From Prauserella flavalba (lineage in GTDB: Bacteria > Actinomycetota > Actinomycetes > Mycobacteriales > Pseudonocardiaceae), in NCBI RefSeq assembly GCF_003202235.1, contig NZ_MASU01000005.1, positions 372,001-436,000 of the forward strand: a stretch of DNA of 64,000 bases. The letters run 5' to 3'. A model generated the notes under the pieces. It searched no databases. It worked only from the letters and a program-made list of their open reading frames with translations, and was not told the origin of the DNA. The number at the start of each line of letters is the position of its first letter. Within the stretch, counting starts at the first letter, position 1. Both the position numbers and the translations under genes were made by a program. Shown in pieces: positions 1 through 7,564 of the stretch.

Positions 1-1719
1 GGCAACGACGCTGCGACGGCGCATCAGCGGTTCCGCGAGGCGCGGGACTACCTCATCGCGCACCGCGAGGACTACGACACCGCGTACGCGAACTTCGCGT
101 GGCCGGAGTTCACCGAGTTCAACTGGGCGCTCGACTGGTTCGACCGGGTCGCCGCCGACCCCGCGAACGCCGAGCGCTACGCCTTGTGGATCGTCGAGGA
201 GGACGGCACCGAGGGCCGCTGGACCTACCCGGAGCTGGCGCGGCGGTCCAACCAGGTCGCCAACTGGCTGCGCGCGCGGGGCGTGCGCCGCGGTGACCGG
301 CTCATTCTCATGCTGGGCAACCAGGTCGAGCTGTGGGAGACGATCCTCGCGGCGATCAAGCTCGGCGCCGTGATCATCCCCGCGTCGACGCTGCTCGGCC
401 CTGCCGACCTGCGTGACCGCGTCGACCGCGGCGCCGCCCGGCACGTCGTGATCCGCGCCGCCGACGCGGAGAAGTTCGCCGACGTCGCCGGTGACTACAC
501 GCGGATCGCGGTGGGGGAGCCCGTCGACGGCGCCGCCGGCTGGTTGTCGTTCGCCGACGCCTACTCCGCCGACGGCGAGTTCACGCCCGACGGGCCGACC
601 GCGGCGACCGACCCGCTGCTGCTGTACTTCACCTCCGGCACCACGGCGCAGCCGAAGCTCGTGCAGCACACGCAGGTGTCCTACCCGGTGGGCCATCTGT
701 CCACGATGTACTGGATCGGTCTCGAACCGGGCGACGTGCACCTCAACATCTCGTCGCCGGGCTGGGCGAAACACGCGTGGAGCAACGTGTTCGCGCCGTG
801 GAACGCCGAGGCGACCGTGTTCCTCTACAACTACACGCGTTTCGATGCGAACGCGCTCATGGCGCAGCTGGACCGCTGCGGCATCACGAGCTTCTGCGCG
901 CCGCCCACCGTGTGGCGCATGCTGATCCAGGCCGACCTGACCGCGCTGCGCACGCCGCCCGTCAAGGTGGTCGGCGCGGGGGAGCCGCTCAACCCCGAGG
1001 TGATCGAGCAGGTCCGCAAGGCGTGGGGCGTGACCATCCGCGACGGCTTCGGGCAGACCGAGACGAGCGTGCAGATCGCCAACACGCCCGGGCAGGAGGT
1101 CAAGCCGGGCTCGATGGGCCGCGCGGTGCCGGGATTCTCGGTGGTGCTGGTCGATCCGGTCACCGGCGAGCGGGCCGACGAGGGTGAGATCTGCCTCGAC
1201 CTCTCGCACAGGCCCGCCGGGCTCATGGTGGGCTACGCCGACGACGAGGAGCGCACCGCGACCGCGTTCGAGGGCGGCTACTACCGCACCGGCGACGTGG
1301 GCTCGATCGACGAGCGCGGCTACATCACCTACGTCGGGCGCACCGACGACGTGTTCAAGGCGAGCGACTACCGGATCTCGCCCTTCGAGCTGGAGAGCGT
1401 GCTGCTGGAGCACGACGCCGTCGCCGAGGCCGCCGTGGTGCCCTCGCCGGACCCGATCAGGCTCGCGGTGCCCAAGGCCTACGTCGTGCTCGCGGCCGGC
1501 CACGAGCCGGATGCCACGACAGCGGAGAGCATCCTGGCTTTCTGCCGCGAGCACCTGGCTCCGTACAAGCGAATCCGCAGGCTCCAGTTCGCCGAGCTGC
1601 CCAAGACGATCTCGGGCAAGATCCGGCGCGTCGAGCTGCGTGGCAAGGAGGACGCGACCGGGCAGGAGCGGCCCGAGGGCGAGTTCCGCGAGGAGGACTT
1701 CCCGGGCCTCAAGGGCTAA
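1..1719 (+). CDS. Acyl-CoA synthetase (AMP-binding enzyme), 5' end outside window
   Basis: Adenylate-forming enzyme expected to activate a carboxylic acid to an acyl-AMP and then an acyl-CoA. The frame is open from base 1 to the TAA at 1717-1719, so the true start lies upstream; about 572 residues are visible. Motifs seen: the P-loop-like YFTSGTTAQPK (around residues 210-220), the A5-type DGFGQTE, the YRTGDVG hinge region, and the C-terminal PKTISGKIRR with the lysine used for adenylation. Opening residues such as NFAWPEFTEFNWALDWFD resemble medium-chain/acetyl-CoA synthetase relatives rather than long-chain FadD enzymes, but the substrate cannot be read from sequence. It is followed by 227 bases without a clear gene that hold one strong stem-loop. 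Confidence 0.9.
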   Translation, partial: GNDAATAHQRFREARDYLIAHREDYDTAYANFAWPEFTEFNWALDWFDRVAADPANAERYALWIVEEDGTEGRWTYPELARRSNQVANWLRARGVRRGDRLILMLGNQVELWETILAAIKLGAVIIPASTLLGPADLRDRVDRGAARHVVIRAADAEKFADVAGDYTRIAVGEPVDGAAGWLSFADAYSADGEFTPDGPTAATDPLLLYFTSGTTAQPKLVQHTQVSYPVGHLSTMYWIGLEPGDVHLNISSPGWAKHAWSNVFAPWNAEATVFLYNYTRFDANALMAQLDRCGITSFCAPPTVWRMLIQADLTALRTPPVKVVGAGEPLNPEVIEQVRKAWGVTIRDGFGQTETSVQIANTPGQEVKPGSMGRAVPGFSVVLVDPVTGERADEGEICLDLSHRPAGLMVGYADDEERTATAFEGGYYRTGDVGSIDERGYITYVGRTDDVFKASDYRISPFELESVLLEHDAVAEAAVVPSPDPIRLAVPKAYVVLAAGHEPDATTAESILAFCREHLAPYKRIRRLQFAELPKTISGKIRRVELRGKEDATGQERPEGEFREEDFPGLKG

Positions 1720-1873
1720 ACGCTACTCAGCGTGACGACTCACTGCTCCTCTAGGATCCACTGTAGACAATCGATGACCTGCGGCTCCCGGCCGGGTTCG
1801 CATCGGCCGGGTGACGTTTCGCCTTACCGGGTAACGAATCAGCCGCAGGTGCCGATGTAGCGGGTGAGTGACG

Positions 1874-1907
1874 AACCGGCGGGTTTGCACCACGGGACCC
1901 GCCGGTT
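1874..1907. other. Strong stem-loop in the gap after the acyl-CoA synthetase gene
   Basis: A perfect 11-bp inverted repeat (AACCGGCGGGT at 1874-1884, ACCCGCCGGTT at 1897-1907) with a 12-base loop. It lies 155 bases past the synthetase stop and about 40 bases before the small gene at 1947. It lacks a U-tract. It could end transcription from upstream or act in the 5' leader of the next gene; the sequence does not decide between them. Confidence 0.5.
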
Positions 1908-1946
1908 ACCCCCGGCACGTCACGAGGGATCCGACCACAGAGAGCG

Positions 1947-2207
1947 ATGAGTACCGAGAACGAGAACGGGACCCAGATCCCGGCCAGGACAGCCACGACG
2001 ACCAGGACGGCCACGACCTCGACCGAGCGGGCCGGCTCCCCGCCGACCACGCCGTGCACGGTCGTGTGGAGCCACGGCCGTCCCTACGTGCTCGAGAGCG
2101 GGCCGGGCAGGCCGCGCTGGATGGGCACCGACGACCACGGCAGGCCGCAGGCGCTGACCAGGGAGGACCTGCGCCGCCGGGGGTGGAGCTACCGGCGGCA
2201 CACCTGA
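1947..2207 (+). CDS. Small hypothetical protein, 86 aa
   Basis: Not recognised. The first 35 residues are Thr/Ala/Pro-rich and probably disordered. The remainder is a compact Trp/Arg/Gly-rich segment (VVWSHGRPYVLESG, then GRPRWMGTDDHGRP and LRRRGWSYRR) that looks like a small folded or nucleic-acid/ligand-binding unit. It starts at ATG 1947 with only a weak purine stretch (AGAGCG) ahead. It lies 35 bases before the phosphatidyltransferase gene on the same strand, so co-transcription is likely. A competing frame on the opposite strand covers part of it but has less protein-like composition. The main doubt is whether it is expressed. Confidence 0.55.
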   Translation: MSTENENGTQIPARTATTTRTATTSTERAGSPPTTPCTVVWSHGRPYVLESGPGRPRWMGTDDHGRPQALTREDLRRRGWSYRRHT

Positions 2208-2242
2208 GCACGCCGGACCGCTGAGCCGATACGGTTGACCGC

Positions 2243-2881
2243 GTGACCGAGTCGGCGAGACCCCGCGAGCACGCGGACATGCCGCAGACGGCCCCCGAGC
2301 CGTCGCTGGCAAGGCAGGCGCTCACCCTGCCGAACATCCTGTCGATCCTCCGGCTCGCCGGCGTGCCGGTGTTCCTGTGGCTGCTCCTCGGGCCGGAGGA
2401 GGACGGCTGGGCGCTGCTCGTGCTGGTCTTCGGTGCCCTCACCGACTGGCTCGACGGCAAGCTCGCCCGGTGGCTGGACCAGACGAGCAGGCTCGGCCAG
2501 CTGCTCGACCCCGCCGCCGACCGGCTCTACATCGTCGCCACGCTCGTGGCGTTCCTCGTCCGCGACATCATCCCGTGGTGGTTCGTCGCGGCGCTCGTCG
2601 CCAGGGAACTGATCGTCGGCGTCGCGCTGGTCGTCCTGCGCCGCAACGGTTTCGCGCCGCCCGAGGTCACCTACGTCGGCAAGGGCGCCACCTTCTGCCT
2701 GATGTACGCGCTGCCGTTGCTGCTCCTCATCCAGGGCGACTCGCTCACCGCCGGGATCCTGCGGCCCATCGCCTACGCCTTCACCATCTGGGGCGGCCTG
2801 CTCTACCTGTGGTCCGGCGCGCTCTACGTCGTGCAGACCGTCAAGGCCGTGTCCGGCCGCCCCGCCGGGCACCCCGGGTGA
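2243..2881 (+). CDS. CDP-alcohol phosphatidyltransferase (PgsA2-like)
   Basis: Integral membrane enzyme of the CDP-alcohol phosphatidyltransferase family, which moves a phosphatidyl group from CDP-diacylglycerol to an alcohol in phospholipid synthesis. The full catalytic signature is present: D68-x2-D71-G72-x2-A75-R76-x8-G85-x3-D89-x3-D93 (DWLDGKLARW ... GQLLDPAADR). Several hydrophobic helices follow, including ILRLAGVPVFLWLLLG and FCLMYALPLLLLI. Length 212 aa fits the family. It starts at GTG 2243. The position just upstream of gcvH-garA matches pgsA2 (Rv1822) of mycobacteria, but whether the acceptor is glycerol phosphate or another alcohol cannot be told from sequence. Confidence 0.88.
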   Translation: MTESARPREHADMPQTAPEPSLARQALTLPNILSILRLAGVPVFLWLLLGPEEDGWALLVLVFGALTDWLDGKLARWLDQTSRLGQLLDPAADRLYIVATLVAFLVRDIIPWWFVAALVARELIVGVALVVLRRNGFAPPEVTYVGKGATFCLMYALPLLLLIQGDSLTAGILRPIAYAFTIWGGLLYLWSGALYVVQTVKAVSGRPAGHPG

Positions 2882-2972
2882 CGGACTGCCGTGCTTTTCG
2901 CGATGCCACCTCGGCGCTGTGCGAAGATGCGCAGCACGCAGGCAGCGTGAGGAGCACGAAAGGGGAACGGGG

Positions 2973-3356
2973 TTGTCCACTCCGGAAGAGCTGCGCTACA
3001 CCGAGGAGCACGAGTGGGTCGCCGTCCGCGACGGCGGGACCGTGCGCGTCGGGATCACCGAGTACGCGCAGGACCAGCTCGGCGACGTCGTGTTCGTCGA
3101 TCTCCCCGAGGTCGGGCGCCAGGTCGACGCCGGTGACGTGTTCGGCGAGGTCGAGTCGACCAAGAGTGTCTCCGAGCTCTTCGCTCCGCTCGACGGTGAG
3201 ATCGTGGCGGTGAACGACGCGGTGTCCGAATCGCCCGAGCTCATCAACAGCGACCCCTACGGCGAGGGCTGGCTGATCGAGATCAAGCTCGACGACGCGA
3301 GCGCCGTCGAGAGCCTGCTGGACGCCGAGGCCTACCAGCGCGTGACCGAGGGCTGA
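2973..3356 (+). CDS. gcvH: Glycine cleavage system H protein
   Basis: Lipoyl carrier of the glycine cleavage complex, shuttling the aminomethyl group from GcvP to GcvT and then being reoxidised by lipoamide dehydrogenase. The protein opens STPEELRYTEEHEWV and carries the lipoylation motif GEVESTKSVSE, in which Lys is the attachment site. At 127 aa it is normal for GcvH. I chose TTG 2973 because AAAGGGGAACGG lies immediately ahead and homologues begin here; a longer frame from 2919 adds an unconserved Arg-rich leader. No gcvT or gcvP is in the window; the gene instead travels with garA and ftsR, as in mycobacteria. Confidence 0.95.
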   Translation: MSTPEELRYTEEHEWVAVRDGGTVRVGITEYAQDQLGDVVFVDLPEVGRQVDAGDVFGEVESTKSVSELFAPLDGEIVAVNDAVSESPELINSDPYGEGWLIEIKLDDASAVESLLDAEAYQRVTEG

Positions 3357-3451
3357 TCAGGGGAGCCCCGGCGCCTTCGGCCGACGTGGCACGGTACGTT
3401 GGCTACACCACGTTTTCGATGACGACACTTCAGTGCGTAAGGAGAGCTCAG

Positions 3452-3916
3452 GTGAGCACGAACGACGGGCCCGGCGTTCCCCCGGAGCAGTCTCCGGAGC
3501 GGACCTCCGTATTCCGGGCCGACTTCCTGTCGGAGATGGAGGGACAGGAGGCACCTGCGGTCGAGCCGCAGGAGACGGGCGTCGACGCCCTGCCGTCGGG
3601 CTCCGCACTGCTCGTGGTCAAGCGCGGCCCCAACGCGGGTTCCCGTTTCCTGCTCGATCGTGACACCACGAGCGCGGGCCGCCACCCGGACAGCGACATC
3701 TTCCTCGACGACGTCACCGTCTCGCGCCGCCACGCCGAGTTCCGCCGCGAGGGCGGCGAGTTCGTGGTGATCGACGTGGGCAGCCTCAACGGGACCTACG
3801 TCAACCGCGAGCCCGTGGACCAGGCGGTCCTCGCGGGCGGGGACGAGGTCCAGATCGGCAAGTTCCGCCTCGTCTTCCTGACCGGTCCCGGGCACGGGGG
3901 TCAGGGGGCACAGTGA
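3452..3916 (+). CDS. garA: GarA/OdhI-type FHA regulator of 2-oxoglutarate metabolism
   Basis: Small FHA-domain protein. In relatives it binds and inhibits 2-oxoglutarate dehydrogenase and glutamate dehydrogenase when unphosphorylated, and is switched off when Ser/Thr kinases phosphorylate an N-terminal Thr that then binds the protein's own FHA domain. The FHA core is complete (GRHPDSDIFLDD, SRRHAEFR, GSLNGTYVN at about residues 70-125). The switch segment here reads PERTSVFRADF (residues 15-25), so only one of the usual two adjacent threonines remains (Thr18; the preceding position is Arg17). GTG 3452 is preceded by AAGGAGAG; 154 aa. Its stop overlaps the ftsR start by GTGA. Confidence 0.93.
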   Translation: MSTNDGPGVPPEQSPERTSVFRADFLSEMEGQEAPAVEPQETGVDALPSGSALLVVKRGPNAGSRFLLDRDTTSAGRHPDSDIFLDDVTVSRRHAEFRREGGEFVVIDVGSLNGTYVNREPVDQAVLAGGDEVQIGKFRLVFLTGPGHGGQGAQ

Positions 3917-4668
3917 CGGCTGCCGGGCGGCCACAGCGTGACGGGTTGAGCATCGGGGTCGTGCTCGCGCAGCTGCGCAAGGACTTCCCCGACGTCACCA
4001 TCTCGAAGATCCGGTTCCTCGAGTCCGAGGGCCTGGTCCAGCCTGGCCGCACGCCGTCCGGCTATCGTCAGTTCACCCCCGCGGACGTGGAGCGGCTCCG
4101 GTTCGTCCTGGCGGCACAACGTGATCACTACCTGCCGCTCAAGGTCATCAAGGAGCAGCTCGACGCCGCCGACCGCGGTGCCGAGCCCGCCGCGCCGGCT
4201 CCCCGGCTGCCCCGCAAGCTCGTGCCGCTCGGCTCGCCCGAGTCCAACGGCGGCCCGGCGTCGTTGCCCAGCGCGGACGACTTCGCGACCGACCGCGAGG
4301 TGCGGCTGACGCGGGAGGAGCTGCTCGCCGAGGCCGGAATCGACGCCGCGATGCTGCAGGAGCTGCAGCAGTACGGGCTGATCCGCCCCGGTGCGGCCGG
4401 TTTCTACGACACCGACGCCGTGCAGATCGCGAAGACCGTCAAGACCATGACGGAATTCGGTATCGAGCCGAGACATCTGCGCGCGTTCCGCGCGTCCGCC
4501 GACCGGGAGGTCGGGTTGCTGGAGCAGATCGTGGCGCCCGTGTACCGGCACCACGACGCCGATGCGAAGGCGCGGGCGGACGAGCTGGTGCGGGAGCTGG
4601 CGGCGCTGTCGGTCACGCTTCACACGTTGCTGGTCAAGGCGGGCATCCGGGGTGTGACCGGCGGATAG
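3913..4668 (+). CDS. ftsR: MerR-family transcriptional regulator FtsR
   Basis: DNA-binding regulator of the FtsR/Rv1828 type; the Corynebacterium glutamicum homologue activates ftsZ and affects cell division. The N-terminal MerR winged helix is clear (SIGVVLAQLRKDFPDVTISK, then FLESEGLVQPGRTPSGYRQF, residues about 13-60). A linker leads to a second helical region (REELLAEAGIDAAMLQELQQYGLI) that resembles another MerR-like fold used for dimerisation. No metal-binding cysteines are seen. 251 aa. The GTG start at 3913 overlaps the garA stop, implying translational coupling of a metabolic switch and a division regulator. Confidence 0.9.
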   Translation: MTAAGRPQRDGLSIGVVLAQLRKDFPDVTISKIRFLESEGLVQPGRTPSGYRQFTPADVERLRFVLAAQRDHYLPLKVIKEQLDAADRGAEPAAPAPRLPRKLVPLGSPESNGGPASLPSADDFATDREVRLTREELLAEAGIDAAMLQELQQYGLIRPGAAGFYDTDAVQIAKTVKTMTEFGIEPRHLRAFRASADREVGLLEQIVAPVYRHHDADAKARADELVRELAALSVTLHTLLVKAGIRGVTGG

Positions 4669-4901
4669 GGCCGTATGTGGTCACCGGTGTTCCACGTGTC
4701 GCGTCTGTTACGCCACAGAGCGAACCCTCAACGATCTCACGTGGATGCCGTACGGTTAGTGCAAGGTTCGCGAAACCGAGCCGGGCAGAAGTAATTTCGA
4801 AGCGAGCACAGCGCCCGCATGACGGGTAGCGTCGACGGTGTCGATGCGAGATCCTCGTGAGAGCGCTGCAGCCCGCGCGCAGGAGAGGGAGGCGAAGCCC
4901 G

Positions 4902-5375
4902 ATGAGCGAGATGCGCGTCGTCGGCGTACGGGTCGAGCTACCCGCCAATCAGCCGATTCTGTTGCTGCGGGAAACCGAGGGCGAGCGGTACCTCCCGATC
5001 TGGATCGGCTCGGTCGAAGCCACCGCGATCGCGTTGGAGCAGCAAGGAGTCCGGCCCGCCCGTCCGCTGACCCACGACCTGCTCAAGGAAGTCATCGGCG
5101 CACTCGGCCGCGAGCTCCAGCAGGTCATCATCACCGACCTGCGTGAAGGCACGTTCTTCGCCGAGCTGGTGTTCGACGGGGACATCCGGGTGTCCGCGCG
5201 GCCCAGCGACTCCGTCGCGCTCGCCCTGCGCGTGGGAGTGCCGATCCACGCGGAGGAAGGCGTGCTCGAGGAGGCCGGGCTGATCATCCCGGACGAGCAG
5301 GAGGACGAAGTCGAGAAGTTCCGCGAGTTCCTCGACTCCGTTTCCCCCGAGGACTTCCGGGGCGCCGACACCTGA
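4902..5375 (+). CDS. Bifunctional nuclease family protein (DUF151, Rv1829-like)
   Basis: Small conserved protein of the bifunctional nuclease (BFN/DUF151) family. Plant members have DNase and RNase activity; bacterial roles are poorly defined. Conserved segments seen: LPIWIGSVEATAIALEQQG, RPLTHDLLKEVIGALG, EGTFFAELVFD and ARPSDSVALALR, ending in the acidic tail DEVEKFREFLDSVSPEDF. I placed the start at ATG 4902 (MSEMRVVGVRV), behind GGAGAGGGAGG; an upstream in-frame ATG at 4857 adds an Arg-rich unconserved leader. 158 aa. Same order (garA, ftsR, this gene, second merR) as in mycobacteria, suggesting shared control with growth functions. Confidence 0.88.
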   Translation: MSEMRVVGVRVELPANQPILLLRETEGERYLPIWIGSVEATAIALEQQGVRPARPLTHDLLKEVIGALGRELQQVIITDLREGTFFAELVFDGDIRVSARPSDSVALALRVGVPIHAEEGVLEEAGLIIPDEQEDEVEKFREFLDSVSPEDFRGADT

Positions 5376-5387
5376 CATCCTGAGGCC

Positions 5388-5595
5388 GCCCGGCTCTAGG
5401 CCGCGTCTGACAAACCCATTGCCGGCTGCGCGGGGCCAGCGCGGCGCTCGGTTCGTGCGGGGCACCCGCGCCCGGGGCATGGGTTGTCGGAAGGCCCGAG
5501 TACGCCCGGTACGGGGGCTTCCCTCCGCCTTGCGAGCCACCACGCTGATCCCGCTCGCACGGCAGAGGATTGTCAGACACGACCTAAGGCCGGGC
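5388..5595. repeat. 208-bp inverted-repeat element (MITE-like)
   Basis: Two 28-bp arms, 5388-5415 and 5568-5595, are inverted copies matching at 23 of 28 positions and sharing the stretch GTCTGACAA. Inside are a further hairpin (GGAAG at 5489-5493 with CTTCC at 5518-5522, and GTAC at 5500-5503 with GTAC at 5509-5512) and a 15-mer, CCTCCGCCTTGCGAG (5522-5536), that recurs at 22907-22921. The right arm runs over the tetR stop codon. There is no transposase. Terminal inverted repeats of this style are typical of non-autonomous transposable elements. The interior could also fold as one long RNA hairpin. Confidence 0.6.
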
Positions 5596-6216
5596 CGCCC
5601 TGGTGAACAACTCCGCCAGTTCCCTGCCGTAGGCGTCGATGTCCAGGTCCGGCTCCCTGGCGAGCTTGGCGGTGACGCCGTCGATGGCCTGCCTGATCGC
5701 CATCGCCATCACCTCGACGTCGAACTCGCCGAACACCCCTTCGTTCTGTCCCTGCTGGAGCTGCCGTTCCAGCCTGCCGGTGGCGACGCCCTTCAGGACG
5801 AGCGGCACCAGCGGCGCCTCGTCCCCGGCCGCCGTGCCGGTGGCGATTTCCAGCAGCGCCCGCGCGTGACGCGGGTGGCTGCCGAGGAAGGCGACCTCCG
5901 ACCGGATGTAGGCGCCGAGCATCGCGGCCCGGTCGGTCTCCTCGCCCAGCCGCTGCTGCAGGAACCGGTCCTGCAGGTCCACGATGGCGCCGATCGTGGC
6001 CATGATCAGCTCGTCCTTGGTGCCGAAGTGGTACGAGATCATCCGCGTGCTGCTGAGCCCGGCCCGCTCCACGATCCGGGCGAACGACGTCTTCCGGTAT
6101 CCCAGTTCCGCCATCGTGTCGATGGTCGCGTCGATGATCTGCGCCCGGCGCGCCTCCTCCGTGACCGTGAGGCCGAGTCCACCGCCGAACTCCCTCCCAG
6201 CGTTGTTTACCTGCAT
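5584..6216 (-). CDS. TetR-family transcriptional regulator
   Basis: One-component repressor with an N-terminal helix-turn-helix (ARRAQIIDATIDTMAELGYRKTSFARI, then AGLSSTRMISYHFGTKDELI, residues about 20-70) and a C-terminal ligand domain ending VDVEVMAMAIRQAIDG-like helices. 210 aa. Start ATG 6216. The stop codon falls inside the right arm of the inverted-repeat element at 5388-5595. No obvious target gene is adjacent; the next gene on the other strand is a MerR regulator 250 bases away. A short AT-rich dyad spans its start (6206-6243), so autoregulation is the simplest expectation. Ligand unknown. Confidence 0.85.
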   Translation of the reverse strand: MQVNNAGREFGGGLGLTVTEEARRAQIIDATIDTMAELGYRKTSFARIVERAGLSSTRMISYHFGTKDELIMATIGAIVDLQDRFLQQRLGEETDRAAMLGAYIRSEVAFLGSHPRHARALLEIATGTAAGDEAPLVPLVLKGVATGRLERQLQQGQNEGVFGEFDVEVMAMAIRQAIDGVTAKLAREPDLDIDAYGRELAELFTRAARP

Positions 6217-6243
6217 AAGTAAAAATTAACACGGTTGAGTAAA
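6206..6243. promoter_or_regulatory. AT-rich dyad at the tetR start, possible autoregulatory operator
   Basis: TTTAC at 6206-6210 is inverted as GTAAA at 6219-6223, with a further GTAAA at 6239-6243. The patch is strikingly AT-rich for this chromosome and covers the tetR start codon. This is a candidate operator/promoter only; the arms are 5 bases long. Confidence 0.35.
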
Positions 6244-6468
6244 TCAGGCAAGGAGCAGGGAAGTCTCGATATCGACTTGAGGGTGCCCGCGCGTCGCGTT
6301 GACCGGCCCGCTGAGCAGGCATACCGTCGAGGGGACGTTGAATCGCGCGGGTGTGATTAGGCCTGGCTGGGGCAGGTCCACGTCGCGTGACGGTCATACC
6401 GGTCGGTCCCGCCCCGGGGCCGGCGGTCTTGTTTCGCCGGTCGCCAGGCCGGGCGAGAGGAGGCATGC

Positions 6469-7035
6469 GTGGTCGAGGAGAGCCCGATCAGGGCCGCCGA
6501 CGGCGAGCAGGGAGAGCTGTTTCCCGACGCGTCGCTGCCGGACGAGCTGGTTGGCTACCGCGGTCCCGCTGCGTGCCAGATCGCCGGTATCACGTACCGG
6601 CAGCTCGACTACTGGGCCAGAACCAAGCTCGTGACGCCGAGCATCCGCACCGCCCACGGCTCCGGGTCCCAGAGGCTGTACTCGTTCAAGGACATCCTTG
6701 TCCTCAAGATCGTGAAGCGCCTGCTCGACACCGGTGTCTCGCTGCAGAACATCCGGGTCGCGGTGGATCACCTGCGGGCGCGCGGAGTACGCGACCTCGC
6801 GCGCGTCACGCTCTTCTCCGACGGCACCACGGTGTACGAGTGCACGTCGCCCGAGGAGATCGTCGATTTACTGCAGGGCGGGCAGGGCGTGTTCGGTATC
6901 GCCGTGAGCGGAGCCATGCAGGAGATCAGCGGAACGATCCACGAGTTCCCGGCGGAGCGCGCCGACGGCGGCGAACTGGAGCCCGTCGTGCCCGACGAGC
7001 TCTCCGAGCGCCGCAAGGCCCGCCGCACCGGCTGA
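6469..7035 (+). CDS. MerR-family regulator (Rv1830/ResR-like)
   Basis: Second MerR-type regulator of the block, corresponding by order and sequence to Rv1830 of M. tuberculosis, a regulator linked in the literature to growth and antibiotic resilience. The N-terminus (GYRGPAACQIAGITYRQLDYWART) is a MerR helix-turn-helix, followed by LYSFKDILVLKIVKRLLDTGVSLQNIR and a dimerisation helix. The C-terminal part holds a small domain (VTLFSDGTTVYECTSPEEIVDLLQGG). No effector cysteines. 188 aa. GTG 6469 sits 5 bases behind GAGAGGAGG. Upstream lie 250 bases of non-coding sequence shared with the leftward tetR. Confidence 0.87.
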   Translation: MVEESPIRAADGEQGELFPDASLPDELVGYRGPAACQIAGITYRQLDYWARTKLVTPSIRTAHGSGSQRLYSFKDILVLKIVKRLLDTGVSLQNIRVAVDHLRARGVRDLARVTLFSDGTTVYECTSPEEIVDLLQGGQGVFGIAVSGAMQEISGTIHEFPAERADGGELEPVVPDELSERRKARRTG

Positions 7036-7077
7036 CCCCTTCTCAAGCGCTGACAGCGCCTTGGGGGCGTTTCGTGC

Positions 7078-7440
7078 TCAGCCAGGGACCTTGTCGAGGA
7101 AGCCGTAGACGTTGCCGATGCGGTCGTCGCCCTCGGCGACGATCACGTCGAAGCCGATCACCACGGGTTCGGCGCCGTCCTGGCCGAGGTGCCAGGTGAA
7201 CCGGGCCGTGTCGTGGTGGCCGTCGACGGCCCCGCCGAGGCTGAACGTCAGCCCCGCGAACTGCTGCTGCGCACCCGCGACGAACGTGTCGACGCCGTCC
7301 CAGCCCCGGACGCTGCCGAGCGGGTCGGTGTAGGTCGCGTCCTCGGTGAACAGCCGCTCGATGAGAGCGCGGCGCCTGACGGCGTCCGTGGCGTTCCAGA
7401 TCTCCAGGTAGCGCTCGGCGAGAGTGGTGTACTCGGGCAT
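7078..7440 (-). CDS. NTF2-like/SnoaL-family protein
   Basis: Small alpha+beta-barrel protein of the NTF2/SnoaL superfamily, 120 aa. Typical features: N-terminal helix LAERYLEIWNATDAVRRRALIERLFTED, the strand ATYTDPLG, and the barrel strands ARFTWHL and PVVIGFDVIVAEGDDRIG. Members serve as small enzymes (isomerases, cyclases) or ligand binders; nothing here fixes the substrate. Start ATG 7440 with AAAGG ahead. It is divergent from an XRE regulator with 124 bases between the two starts, so the regulator may control it. Confidence 0.8.
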   Translation of the reverse strand: MPEYTTLAERYLEIWNATDAVRRRALIERLFTEDATYTDPLGSVRGWDGVDTFVAGAQQQFAGLTFSLGGAVDGHHDTARFTWHLGQDGAEPVVIGFDVIVAEGDDRIGNVYGFLDKVPG

Positions 7441-7564
7441 CGGCTGTCGCCTTTCTCGGGAGGTGACGGATTCGTGTCCCCCTCACCGTGCCCGGCCCGG
7501 TGCCGCCCGTCGATTACCTCCGGGGTCATGGCCACCACGAGGCCGCGTCCGTAGGTTGAGCCTC

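Noticed and set aside
7045-7062. Small hairpin between the second merR and the NTF2-like gene
   Set aside because: Six-base arms with a one-base loop are too weak to call a terminator with confidence.
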